Of a stretch of DNA of 64,000 nt, positions 21,964 to 31,846 are shown one piece after another (the stretch's first letter is position 1; each line of letters opens with the position of its first letter). The notes beneath the pieces are model-generated. The model was not told the origin of the DNA and searched no databases. It worked only from the letters and a program-made list of their open reading frames with translations. The stretch comes from Pythium myriotylum (taxonomy: Eukaryota > Oomycota > Peronosporomycetes > Pythiales > Pythiaceae), in assembly GCA_023091665.1 (NCBI GenBank), contig JALJCQ010000011.1, positions 1,488,001 to 1,552,000 on the forward strand, read 5' to 3'. The translations under genes and the position numbers were made by a program.

Positions 21964-23400
21964 ATGATGATGATGATGGGGATCGGAGATGAGGAGAATG
22001 GTCCTGCGTCGGCGGCGCTCGCGCTGGACGCGGCGCTCGCAGAGCTGGCGCTTGGCCACGTGGAGACCATGGCGCGCGATCTGGTGGGCGCGCGCGAGCG
22101 CGTGGACGCTCCTGCGCTGAGAAAGGCCACGGAGCAGGTCGTCGCCAGTGGCGAGCGGAGCAAGGACCAGGAGAGAGTGGCGCTGCGCGTCGTCAAGGAG
22201 CTCGCGCGCATCGTCGTCAAGACTGCAACTCGCGCCGCGATGAACCCGGACGACGTCAACGTCTTCCTGTATCTTGACGAGAACCTCGCGCCTCTCATGG
22301 AGTTCATGGTCTCCGTCAGCGAGAAGCTCGAGGCACCCAGCGAGAGCGAACTCTTGCGGTGGACGCCGTTCGCGATCCACGCGAGCGCGCATTTCGTTTG
22401 TGGGCAACTTCCAGCGCATGACGCGATGCGATGCACGCAGCTCGCGGAGCAAACGATCGAGATTTGCCAGCGTCTCCACCAGAAGGCTACTCTAGAAGAT
22501 CTCCTCTCAGTCGTCTTCGATCGACTTGTGGCACTTTCGTCGCAAGACGTCTCCAAAGAAGATTGGATCGCCGAACACTCCATGTCCAAGCACGTGTTCG
22601 AATGGCTGGTGATGAAAGTTCAATTCCCTCACCTCGGAGGCGAGGTTCTCGGTCGCGTGCTGGCGCTGGTGTTCCCTCTGGTCGACGACCTCACGGATTC
22701 GACCCAACTGGTCGGCGCGCGCATGCTCGCCCACATCGTTCGCAACGTCACGGACACTGAGCTCCGGTGGTACAAAGAAGTCCTCCTGGAAGTTCTTCGT
22801 GGCGCAATCACGACACGGAAACCAGCGACGCTCGACTGCCTCCTCGATGTGCTTGTCGTCTCTCTCGACAAGATCTCTCCCCCGGAAGACTTCGAGTACT
22901 ACGACCGTTTCTTCCCACGTCTTCTAAATGACTGCAGCTTGACCTCGGAAGTGGCTGTGCGCGTGCTCTACACGCGCCACTTCCGCGCGATCATCAGTCG
23001 AATCGGCGCGCCGCACAGCCTCCATCTCATTCGGTTCTTGCAGCCGCTGCTCAAGGTGCTCGTCGCGTCGTTCGAGAGTGTCAACAGCTCGCTGATGATC
23101 GCCACGCTCGAGACGCTGCGCCTCACTGTGCTTGGTGCGTGGCCCCGCATCCCCGCGCACATGGAGCTGATCGTGGTCGGCGTGCTCAAGGCCGTGGCTC
23201 TCTGCGAGGCCTTCCAGGGCGCCCAGGAGCACCTGCCGACTGCGAGCGAGCGAGACGAGATCCTCCGCCTCTCGGAAGAGATCCTCAAGCTTCTCGTGGA
23301 CCTCGACAGACCCCACGTGACGTCGATGCTCGAGTTCGTCGCCTCGGAGAGCCACGCACTGAAGCCATTTGCCTCGCGCATGTTGAAGGGGTTAACTTAA
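21964..23400 (+). CDS. TELO2-interacting protein 2 (TTI2)-like alpha-solenoid protein
   Basis: A single exon of about 478 residues. The start is the first of several consecutive ATG codons (MMMMMGIGDEE). TTI2 is a subunit of the TELO2-TTI1-TTI2 co-chaperone that stabilises PIKK kinases. The chain is all-helical with HEAT-like repeats. The middle segment (GEVLGRVLALVFPLVDDLTD followed by LVGARMLAHIVRNV and ELRWYKEVLLEVLRGAI) fits the TTI2 family pattern, as does the overall length (human about 508). There are no catalytic residues to check, so this is a moderate call. An alternative is a generic HEAT/ARM protein. The gene is followed by an 8-bp inverted repeat (GAATTCAT/ATGAATTC, about 23404-23442) that may mark its 3' end. 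Confidence 0.6.
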   Translation: MMMMMGIGDEENGPASAALALDAALAELALGHVETMARDLVGARERVDAPALRKATEQVVASGERSKDQERVALRVVKELARIVVKTATRAAMNPDDVNVFLYLDENLAPLMEFMVSVSEKLEAPSESELLRWTPFAIHASAHFVCGQLPAHDAMRCTQLAEQTIEICQRLHQKATLEDLLSVVFDRLVALSSQDVSKEDWIAEHSMSKHVFEWLVMKVQFPHLGGEVLGRVLALVFPLVDDLTDSTQLVGARMLAHIVRNVTDTELRWYKEVLLEVLRGAITTRKPATLDCLLDVLVVSLDKISPPEDFEYYDRFFPRLLNDCSLTSEVAVRVLYTRHFRAIISRIGAPHSLHLIRFLQPLLKVLVASFESVNSSLMIATLETLRLTVLGAWPRIPAHMELIVVGVLKAVALCEAFQGAQEHLPTASERDEILRLSEEILKLLVDLDRPHVTSMLEFVASESHALKPFASRMLKGLT

Positions 23401-23548
23401 CGAGAATTCATGTTTTGATTGGTGGATACCATGGATGAATTCGATATGATTGGTAGAAATCCAGTATCGTGAATGCGAAGATGAGCAGGTCCGCATCTGA
23501 TCTCGCCTCGGGCGTCATTCGCCGGATCTCTGCGTTGCGCAACTCGCC

Positions 23549-25539
23549 ATGAACCGCCTCGAGCGCCTCCGCGCGCATCTCCACGACGCGTCGCCCGCGC
23601 CGCCGCCGCAGTTCTTCCTCGCGCCGCGCGAGGCCACGCTCGCCGCCAACGTCTACGAGGCCGTGCTCACGCCCGACGCCGTCGCCTTCGTCGCGAGTGT
23701 CGCAGCCCACTTCGCGGGCCATGTCCAAGCCGTAAGGCTCTCCGCTTACTCACACGACTGCGCGTCAGCTGACCCCATGCGTTGCACGTAGATGCACGCG
23801 GAGCGCAAGGCGCGTCGGCTCCGCGCCGAGCTGGACCCGCAAGCGGCCTTCCCCAAGTTCCTCGAGGCCACGCGGTCGATTCGCGAGGACGCGAGCTGGC
23901 ACATTGACCCGCTGCCGCGCGCGCTCCACGACCGACGCGTGGACATTGGCGACGTGGCTCCGCGTGACAAGAAGTTCCTGCTCGCGGCTCTCAACTCGGG
24001 GGCGCAGGGCGTGCAGGTGGACTTCGACGACGGCAACTGCCCGACCTGGAAGAACACGCTGCTGGGCCATTTCAACATCATGGAGGCCACTCGTGGGCAG
24101 CTCCGTGTCGGCTCCACGGCAATGGTGGAGGCTCCAGCGCTGCTTGTGGTGCGCCCGCGCGCGTGGAACATGGATGAGACAGTGCGTGATTCAATGCTCG
24201 ACAAGCTGTTAGTTCGGTATCACTGACGTGTGTGTTGTGCCGAATGCAAGAACATGATCGTCGGTGGCCACGTCGTGCCCGGTGCGATTTTCGACTTTGC
24301 TCTGCACCTTTTCCACAAGTAAGTGGTGGCTAGTTCACTCTTTCCTGCCGTAACCACCTGACGATGAGATGTGCTCAGTGGCCGCGAACTCCTCAATCAA
24401 GGACGTGGTCCGTTCGTGTATCTTCCAAAGCTTGAGGGCTACAAGGAGGCAGCGCTCTGGCGCCAGATCTTCGAATTCACGGAGAAGACGTTGGATCTCC
24501 CCGCGGGCTGCATCAAGGCCACAGTGCTGATCGAAAGCATCTACGCCGCATTCGAAATGGACGAGATCTTGTATGAGCTTCGCCACCACTCGGCTGGACT
24601 CAACTGCGGCATGTGGGACTACACCGCATCTATCGTCGTCAACTTTCGAACTCACGGCAAGTGCATTCTGCCTGATCGCCAACGGTTTGTGTCTATGAAG
24701 TCACCTTTCCTTCAGTGAGTAATCCCATCCGACTGCTTACTGGTCACGTTCACCCAAAAGTAACCCTTGCTATTTCTCAGGCACTACATGGAGTTGTTGA
24801 TCCAGACGTGTAAGAAGCGCCAAGCTCCCGCAACGACGGGAATGGTGCCGTTCGTGCTGGATCAGCTCCCTCCGACGCTCACCAAAGCCGCCGCTGTCGC
24901 CAAGGCAAGGGACGGCAAAGGATTTGAAGCGGCGGCAGGCTCGGACGGCGCACTCGTGTACGATCTCGCGCTCGTGAAACCGGTTCAGGAGGTACGTTGC
25001 TGGAGCCCATATGCGTTGACCGACTACCCTCACTGATCACATCGATGCTCGGGTAGGTTTTCAGCGCTGCTGCCTTCAGCCACAAGATGCCAACCAAACC
25101 AGTGGACGAAGGCTTCTACGAGCACATTCTCATGACACTTCCTCAGGGTGACGTGACGCTCGACTCGGTGCGGCTCAACCTCACGGTGGCTCTCTCGTAC
25201 GTGCTCGCGTGGTTTCAAGGAAATGGCACGGTCGTTGTGAATGGCTGCGTTGAGGACTCGGCCACTGCCGAGATTTCGAGGGCGCAATTGTGGCAGTGGA
25301 TCCACCACGCGGTGCCTCTCCACGGCACGACGTCCGTCGTCACAGCGAGTTTGGTCCACGAGATGCTGCTCGACATCGCTCGCGAGCTGCTCGCGAAGAC
25401 TGTGGAGGCCCCACCGATGCGCCATGTCGTCGCTGGCATCAACCTCGTGTTCCGCGTGATCACGACCCGTACGCCGCCTCCTTTCATGACAACTTTCCTG
25501 CTTGAGCAAGAGCCGCTCACCAAGTCTCTAGAGGAGTAA
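23549..25539 (+). CDS. Malate synthase (glyoxylate cycle), 6 exons
   Basis: Exons 23549-23731, 23792-24181, 24251-24318, 24379-24714, 24781-24991 and 25057-25539 are separated by introns of 60-69 nt in matching phases, giving about 556 residues. It condenses acetyl-CoA and glyoxylate to malate. Seen: DRRVDIGD (substrate Arg region), FDDGNCPTWKN, PKLEGYKEAALW, the family signature GLNCGMWDYTAS, and GCVEDSATAEISRAQLWQW, which holds the catalytic Asp. The usual GxDGTWVAHPxLxP motif is diverged to GSDGALVYDLALVKP. The C-terminus ends TKSLEE with no SKL-type peroxisomal signal. A TCATTC Inr-like core lies about 30 bp before the ATG, and two GATTGG (inverted CCAAT) boxes lie 95-135 bp upstream. The exon joins are firm because each restores a conserved motif. 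Confidence 0.93.
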
Positions 25540-25590
25540 GACGGGCTGTCTGGAGTAAGAAAGAGTTGTTTTTACTTTCAGTATCTGTCA

Positions 25591-26322
25591 TCATATGTGG
25601 ATGAGGGAGTAAAGTAGTCGCAGCTTGTGCTTGGCCTCGAAGGCGTCGATGGCGTCCGAGATACCGTCGTAGAGGTTCGGTAGTGCGTCAATCTATCCAC
25701 AACCACACGTAAGGATCTCACGGGCACCCACTCGCGAACAGGAGATGAGAACCCACCGCTTGGCACAGCTCGAGCGCGAGCCCGCCTCCGATCTTGGCGT
25801 GCTCGGGCGTATCTTTGGTGTCGAGACAGAGCAGGTGGAGCGGCTTCCAGTCGCCGTAGCCCACGCGCAGCTGCAGGTCCTCGAGCACGATCTCGAAGAT
25901 GCGGTCGTCGAAGCAGAGCACGACGTCGATGTCCTGGAGCTCGCGCACGCTCAGGTCCTGCCACCGCTGGGGACACTTCTTGGTCTTGATGTCTCGCTCG
26001 AGCATCGACAGCACGCCGTTGCGGCGGAACCTGCACAGAGCGACCGTGTGAGCCGCCATCGATCGCCTACTAGATTACGACAACCCACGAAGCCGTACAG
26101 CTCCTCGTTCTCGCTCTTGAGCTCTCGGTACATGACCTCGTAGGGCGTGAAGAACTCGTAGATGCGCGGGTCGTAGCGCGTCGGCCCGGGGAAGCGCACT
26201 TTGTTGCCGGCGCCGAAGGAGCAGACGCGCAGGCCGGCGGCGTGCAGGTGGTCGTGGGCCTCCGTGCTGCGGTTCACGTTGTTGGCGCAGAGCATCGCGA
26301 AGAGCGGGCGCGTCGTGGCCAT
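25591..26322 (-). CDS. SSU72: SSU72 RNA polymerase II CTD phosphatase, 3 exons
   Basis: Exons 26322-26099, 26030-25757 and 25692-25591 are joined across introns of 68 nt (GTACGG...GTGCAG) and 64 nt (GTGGGT...GGATAG), giving about 199 residues, the usual SSU72 size (about 195). SSU72 dephosphorylates Ser5 and Ser7 of the CTD and acts in 3'-end processing. The low-molecular-weight PTP-type loop CANNVNRS is intact near residue 12, including the catalytic Cys and Arg. Further family blocks are SFGAGNKVRFPGP, EELFRRNGVLSMLERD (restored exactly by the first splice) and DIDVVLCFDDRIFEIVLEDL. The ATG lies in a strong context (CCACCATGG). A CAGCCAATC box sits about 80 bp upstream (26401-26409). Confidence 0.93.
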
Positions 26323-26515
26323 GGTGGTGGGTGTCCGTCCTTGCGTTTGTTTCCTCGACTGCGCGAATGCCTTCCTGAAGCGAACCTGGAAACAGTATTT
26401 CAGCCAATCGGAATGATGAAACAGCACACAAAGAGTTACTAGAATTAAGTTACGTTGTATTCAGCCAATCAGACACGACTGTAGGTCACCACCGCTCGAC
26501 CTGAAAAAGACGACC

Positions 26516-28660
26516 TCACATGAAGCTGTCCATGGCAGAGGCCACCGAGGCCTCCACAACTTCGTAGCCTTTGCTCGTGCGCGGGAGTAGCTTCTGGGCC
26601 TCGCGCTGCTCGTCGCTGATGTTCTTGTCGACGTTCACGAAGCTCTTGACGACGAGTTCGCGGTCGCAAATGCTCGCCAACTCGTCGTCGTCGATCCCTC
26701 CACTTTCGATGCCGTCACGCAACACGACATCATCCTTGAGCAGCTCTGCCAGCTCGTCGTTCGTCAGCGCCTTCGCACTCTCCGAAGAGACACTCTCTTT
26801 CTGCTTGAAGTCGCCTCGTTGGATCACCACTCGCTCGAGTTTTCGCTTGTCGATTGCACGCTTGATCATGCGGTTCTCAAACGAATTCTCCGTGATGAGA
26901 CGGTAGACTGCAATCTCCTTGGTCTGGCCAATGCGGTGGCAGCGATCTTGTGCCTGATTATCTTGCTGTGGGTTCCAATCAGAGTCGAAGAAGATGACCG
27001 TGTCAGCAGCAATTAGGTTGATGCCTAGACCGCCGGCACGAGTGGACAGCAGGAAGCAAAACACCGAGTCTTCCTCGCTGTGCTTCATCTTCAGTGAGGC
27101 GTTGAACGCGTCCATCTGCTCACGACGCGAGTTCATGTCTGTGCTGCCATCTAGACGGCAATGCGAGTAGCCTTTGTAGTTCAGGTAGTCTTGGAGAATG
27201 TCCAGCACCTTGGTCATCTGACTGAAGATGAGCACTTTATGGCCGTCACGCTTGAGCTTCTGCAGCATCTTGTCCAACACGACCATCTTCCCCGACGTTT
27301 CAATCAGCATCTCGTCGGTGATGACCATGCCGTTGGCATCCGTCGGTTCGTCAAACAGGTACGGATGGTTGCAGCACTTGCGGAGCTGCATTGCGCGGTT
27401 CCTCACCGAGGATGTGCGGAACCCAGCGGCGTGGAACTTGCCATACTTCTCCGTCATGGCCTCTTCAAGCTTGCGCTCGAGAATCATCTTGTAGTACTCT
27501 CGCTGGAGCGGTGTCATTGGGCAGTAGACGAAGATTTCGGTCTTGGATGGCATCTCTTGGATCACATCTGTCTTCAAACGACGCAGCAGGAAAGGACGTA
27601 GAATCTCGTGAAGCTTGGTGATGATCTCGGCTCGTTTCGCACCAGTGATTACGTCGTCAGCCTTGACGCTTTGCTCCTCCACGGCTTGGTCCGGCTCGAA
27701 CGAGAACCAGCTCTCAAAGAGCTCCAGGTCATCAAAAACGTCCGGCAAGATGAAGTTGAGCAGCGACCAGAGCTCCGTGAGGTTGTTTTGAAGCGGCGTG
27801 CCAGTGAGAAGCAGGCGGTTCTCCGAGCGGCAGAGCTTGAGCTCACGCACGAGCTTGCAGTTCATGTTCTTGAGGCGGTGGCCTTCGTCGATGATGACGT
27901 ACTTCCACACAAAACCGAGGTGGTCGAAGCTCTTTCGGTCTTGAAGGATCATCTCGTAGGAAGTGATGACCACGGGAAAGTCCATATCGTTCATTTTGGT
28001 CTTGTTGAGCGTCGTGCGGCGCAGTTTCTTGCGCGCCTCCTTGTTTCCGTGGTAAATCATCGCGGGGATGCCCGGCGCCCACTTGCGGAACTCCGAGTCC
28101 CAGTTGGGCAGTGTCGAAAGCGGCGCGACGATGAGGTACGGCCCGCGCACGCCGAGCGACTTGAGGTGCGCGACGAGCCCAATGACCTGGATGGTCTTGC
28201 CGAGACCCATTTCGTCCGCGAGGATGCCGTTGAGTCCGTTCTCGAAGAGGTTGCAGAGCCAGCGAATGCCGTCGAGCTGGTAGGCGCGGAGCGTGCCGCC
28301 CGTGAGCAGCTTGGGCTGCTTGAAGTCGTTCTTGGGCCGCTCCTGGTGCTGCGCGTCCTCCTGCATCTGCTTGAGTTTCTTCTGGCCGTCTTTCTTCTTG
28401 GCCACGCGCTTGCGCTTGCCCGTGGCGGCGGCTTCTCGCTCGGGCTCCTCGTCGTCGTCGGCAGGCGGCGCCGTCTCGAGCGTCGCGGCCGTCGCCATGT
28501 TGGAGAAGAGGAAGCTCGAGTAGAGACCGGCCTTCTCCAGCAGCGTGTCGAGCTTGGCGAGCTTGGACGCGTCTTCGTCCGAGAGCGGCGCCGGCTTGGC
28601 GGCCGTCGGCGGCTCGGTCTCCACCGAGACCATGCTCTCATCCACGATGCTCGCGACCAT
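26516..28660 (-). CDS. SNF2-family chromatin remodeler of the DDM1/LSH (HELLS) type
   Basis: A single exon of 714 residues. The order is an N-terminal coil with YSSFLF, a basic KRKRVAKKKDG stretch, KLLTGGTLRAYQLDGIRWL, Walker A DEMGLGKT (about residue 150), DEGH box II (about 255), LLLTGTPLQNN, then the C-terminal helicase lobe with VLIFSQMTKVLDIL, STRAGGLGINL and QAQDRCHRIGQ. The C-terminal segment (ALTNDELAELLKDD...DDDELASICDRE) follows the DDM1 pattern. Length and the compact layout without chromo-, bromo- or SANT domains separate it from CHD, BRM and ISWI enzymes. DDM1/LSH remodelers move nucleosomes to maintain DNA methylation and heterochromatin in plants and animals. The substrate pathway here is not shown by sequence. 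Confidence 0.93.
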   Translation of the reverse strand: MVASIVDESMVSVETEPPTAAKPAPLSDEDASKLAKLDTLLEKAGLYSSFLFSNMATAATLETAPPADDDEEPEREAAATGKRKRVAKKKDGQKKLKQMQEDAQHQERPKNDFKQPKLLTGGTLRAYQLDGIRWLCNLFENGLNGILADEMGLGKTIQVIGLVAHLKSLGVRGPYLIVAPLSTLPNWDSEFRKWAPGIPAMIYHGNKEARKKLRRTTLNKTKMNDMDFPVVITSYEMILQDRKSFDHLGFVWKYVIIDEGHRLKNMNCKLVRELKLCRSENRLLLTGTPLQNNLTELWSLLNFILPDVFDDLELFESWFSFEPDQAVEEQSVKADDVITGAKRAEIITKLHEILRPFLLRRLKTDVIQEMPSKTEIFVYCPMTPLQREYYKMILERKLEEAMTEKYGKFHAAGFRTSSVRNRAMQLRKCCNHPYLFDEPTDANGMVITDEMLIETSGKMVVLDKMLQKLKRDGHKVLIFSQMTKVLDILQDYLNYKGYSHCRLDGSTDMNSRREQMDAFNASLKMKHSEEDSVFCFLLSTRAGGLGINLIAADTVIFFDSDWNPQQDNQAQDRCHRIGQTKEIAVYRLITENSFENRMIKRAIDKRKLERVVIQRGDFKQKESVSSESAKALTNDELAELLKDDVVLRDGIESGGIDDDELASICDRELVVKSFVNVDKNISDEQREAQKLLPRTSKGYEVVEASVASAMDSFM

Positions 28661-28968
28661 AGCTCCTCAAAGGGCACGTTGGGAAATTGGAGCCAACGTT
28701 GGCGTTGGCGTGGGCTGTTTTGCGCGGGACAGTTGCGAACAACGAAGAAATCCCGCCAAAGTGGCCCAACGATTGGATTGCCCAATTTTCCTTTTCTATC
28801 AATAGGAAATTGTTAAAGAAACGCTTTCAACCAATGACATGATGTCAAAATGTACCCATGTTGCGCACGTCACAGCTATGAATACCCCCACTGGCAAGCC
28901 ATCTTTAGCGAGTGGCGCCTGCCTTGAGGAGCCAGCGTTCGCAGCATCTCTGAAGGCCTCCGACTGCA
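28661..28968. other. Divergent promoter, DDM1-like gene / small membrane-protein gene, 308 bp
   Basis: No gene is seen. It holds several CCAAT-type boxes in both orientations (CGATTGGATTGCCCAAT near 28769-28785 and CAACCAATG near 28830). On the minus strand CTCCAATTTCCCAA near 28695 resembles the Inr/FPR core, about 30 bp from the DDM1 ATG. Confidence 0.4.
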
Positions 28969-29411
28969 ATGGTCTTAATGCGGAGATTCGCTCTCGCTCT
29001 CATCGTTGTCTCACTGTTCCTCACGGCGACGTGGGCGCTGAGGCATCCCTCGCCAGCTACCTGCGACGGCCCTGGGAGACTCGTATCCAACTCCAGCGAT
29101 GAGACTGATCCTGCCATCTACTCCACTCTGTTTTCGGACCTTGTCGACGCCCGCGTGCTCCCTGACTTCTGGACTGTGAGAAACGCTCGCTAAGCAGAAA
29201 CTGACGCAGTTGCTGAGAGCTCACTTTCGCCGTTTGACAGACCATCGGCCCAAACGCCATCGATCCGCGGATCAAAACTAGCGGGGATCACCCCGAACAG
29301 CTTGTCAAAGTCACCGACCGCAGACATCGATTCCCTGTGTTTGCAACCGTGTGCTCATTGGCATTTCTGCTAACAATTATCGCCATTATCGTTGTGTGCA
29401 CGCATTCATAA
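28969..29411 (+). CDS. Small secreted-type/type I membrane protein, 2 exons
   Basis: Exon 1 (28969-29175) and exon 2 (29241-29411) flank a 65-nt intron (GTGAGA...TTGACAG, phase 0), giving about 125 residues. The N-terminus MVLMRRFALALIVVSLFL is a clear signal peptide (cleavage likely after TATWA). It is followed by a short lumenal part, and then by a C-terminal helix (VFATVCSLAFLLTIIAIIVV) ending in CTHS. This predicts a small single-pass protein with a tiny cytosolic tail, or signal peptide plus anchor. I do not recognise the family. There is no RxLR, CRN or Cys-rich effector pattern. The second ATG (28978) is an alternative start giving MRRF. Confidence 0.7.
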
Positions 29412-29486
29412 TCCTACGCGTACACGCTACTATCAGTTTTCATACCATGTAGGGCACGCGCATTCTTGTATCGCGACGTTGCCAAA

Positions 29487-31353
29487 TTAAAGTAGTTTGG
29501 GGACCGCTTGTTGTTGGTCGATGGGGTCATCCAGTTCGCGGGACGGGCTGCTTCGATTGAGTTTTTGCTTCTGTTGGTCATTCTTCTGGCGGGCTAGATG
29601 CAGAGACCGTCGCGTACGCTGGAGTTCCTGCTCAAGAGTGAGCGACTTCTTCTTCTCGTCTCGGTAGCGACGCTCCATGTGAGAGAAGCGGTATCGAAGT
29701 TCATTGTTCTCGTTGGAGAGGCACTCAATCTCCATCGTACGCTCGTGAGCGTCTTGCTCTGCCTCCGTCAGAAGGGTCTGGAGGGCATCGTTTGCCCTTG
29801 TGACAGCACCGAGTTGGATTTGCAGTTCTCGCTAGTAAAGTCACAGGAAGCACGGTCAGAGACAGAATCGTGGGCAGCTGTGTCGACAAGCGCTTACCAT
29901 GGTTTGTTCTTGGGCTTCACTGTACGATTTTGTGCCAAACAAAAGATGAACGTCTGAGTTAGAGTCGACAGGCGCCATTTGTCCAGTCGGTACAACTTTA
30001 CCTGTGCGATTGATCCAGGCCAAAATCTGCAAGAGGGCGTGGGACCCCGACCAGACGTTGCTGTTGCTCGGCGAGGACGCCGATGAGTTGCTTCAGCTCT
30101 TGTTGTTGACGAATGAGTGAAGCAATAGTGTTTTGCTGCTGAATAAACTGCTCCGCCGAGATAGTGATGGCCTTTTGCCGAGAAGCTAGGTGGCGACGAT
30201 GGACTCCTAGCTCTGGACGCTTATCTGCAGCAGTCGGGGTCGATGCCGACACCGAGGAGTAAGATGAGGACAAGCTCAGCGAAGGCATTGTCAGGCTCGT
30301 CGGAGGAGACGAGGACAATCTTCCCTTCAAAAGAGGGCTCGTCGTGTACGAGCCGTCGTTGACTGACTGGGACCGCACGTGCTTTCTCGGCGCAGCGCCA
30401 AACGACGCGCTCAGGAGGTTGTGATAACTCGACGAGTTGTTCTCCGCTCCAAGATCTCGCAAGGGGCTGACGCTCCGCATACTACTCGACGCGCGCATGC
30501 GGTTGCCGACTCGTGAGTCGTTCTCTTGGCCGTCCCGCATCGGCCCGAACCGGGGTGTCCGAGTTGCCATGGTGTTGTGTTCGGAGACCATTCGAGACAG
30601 TACGGCAGACGCAGTGCCCTCCGGAATGGGGTCTGACGGCGGAATGTACGATGTACTGGTGGATGGAGACGTACCAAGCACATGGGCATTGGCTTGCGTG
30701 ACCTGTGTGGACGTCACCGAGATCGAGGTCGTGTTGGAGAATTCCTAGCGAAAGAAGCGACGACCCGAGTGAGATGGATGGGTTCCGACCAAGTTCAAGT
30801 CCCCCCACGAGCTTACCTCGGCCGAGTCTCGGCGCGATCGCGGCGAGTCGCTCGAGAGCTCGATGATCGTGAAGCGTCCTTTGCGCTTGACGCGGCGGTT
30901 GTCCGCGGTCTCGTCGATCGTCTCGGACCGCCCGCGGCGCTCGTCCTCGCCGTCGATGTCGTCGAGGCCATCGGCGACGGCGGCCTCGATGCCGGCGGTC
31001 GCGGCGCCGTTCTCGGCGGTGGGCGCAGCCGACCCGTTGCTGTGCTCGAAGACGGCCGAGCCGTAGGGGCTGATGCGCTCGCTCGTGCCCATGCCCATGA
31101 GCACGGCGGCGGCGGCCGAGTCGCGCTGCAGCGAGTGTCTCGGCGCGGCGTCGTCGTCCTCGGCCTCGACGTCGCCCTCCTCGCCGCTGGCGTGGTGGAG
31201 CTCGTCGCTCTCGTCGCCGTCGAGCGGGTACGCGGCGTCGTCGCTGGCGTCCGACGAGGCCGGCGACGTCGGCTGGAGCTCGGTGATGATGGTGAAGCGC
31301 CCGCGGCGCTCGACGCGGCGGCGGTGCCGTGTGGAGGCCTCGGGCTCCGCCAT
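29487..31353 (-). CDS. Protein with two (R/K)xGRFTI motifs and C-terminal coiled coil, 4 exons
   Basis: Exons 31353-30817, 30744-30057, 30001-29898 and 29831-29487 (introns 72, 55 and 66 nt) give about 557 residues. The first exon carries two near-identical motifs, RRGRFTIITEL (about residue 16) and RKGRFTIIELSSDS (about 160), flanking an acidic Ala-rich linker. The middle is Ser/Thr/Pro-rich and probably disordered. The last part is a Gln-rich helix (QQQNTIASLIRQQQELKQL) and a coiled coil (LQIQLGAVTRANDALQTLL onward). RFx(V/I) in a basic context is the known docking motif for the CCT domain of OSR1/SPAK kinases, so a WNK/Fray-type partner is a reasonable guess. There is no kinase domain. The 55-nt third junction (GTCTGG donor) is the least certain splice. 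Confidence 0.72.
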
Positions 31354-31846
31354 GACACGCTGCTGGTGGACGGATCTCGGCGATGACGCGACGAAGAAGC
31401 TCCCACTGACTGGGGTACACTTGCACTGACTCACTCACCAGAGTAGTAATATCGTACAGTATTCGACAAGCAGGTACGGTAGTAATAACACCCTGTTCGA
31501 ATAAGAAAGAGGACGGAGGAGAAAAAACCCAGAGAGGTCGAGCGTAACCCTTGAGAGAGAGAGGGGGTACGCTCTGGCGTGGTCCACATGAAATCCCGCC
31601 GGCCGACATGGCTACATTCTGTCAAAAGCTCCGGCATGACGCAACACTAGTGATGCAACAAGAGCTCGTGGATGCATGTATTGTATAGCGCGTGTGCAAA
31701 GACGAGCGCGACAGGAGTCATAGGTTACGGAGTGGACGCGACCGCGCGAGCACTCGACCTCCTGGCTACAGCGGCGTCTCCTGGTCGTGCGGGAACGTCC
31801 CATCCAGGATGGGGATGGTCGAGCAACGATGCGGTCGCGGCGAGAG
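31354..31846. other. Intergenic region, 493 bp
   Basis: It lies between the start of the RFTI-motif gene (minus) and the stop of the TMEM16 gene (minus), so it should contain the promoter of the former and the terminator of the latter. There is a purine-rich GAGA stretch near 31553-31566. No gene or clear element was found. Confidence 0.4.
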
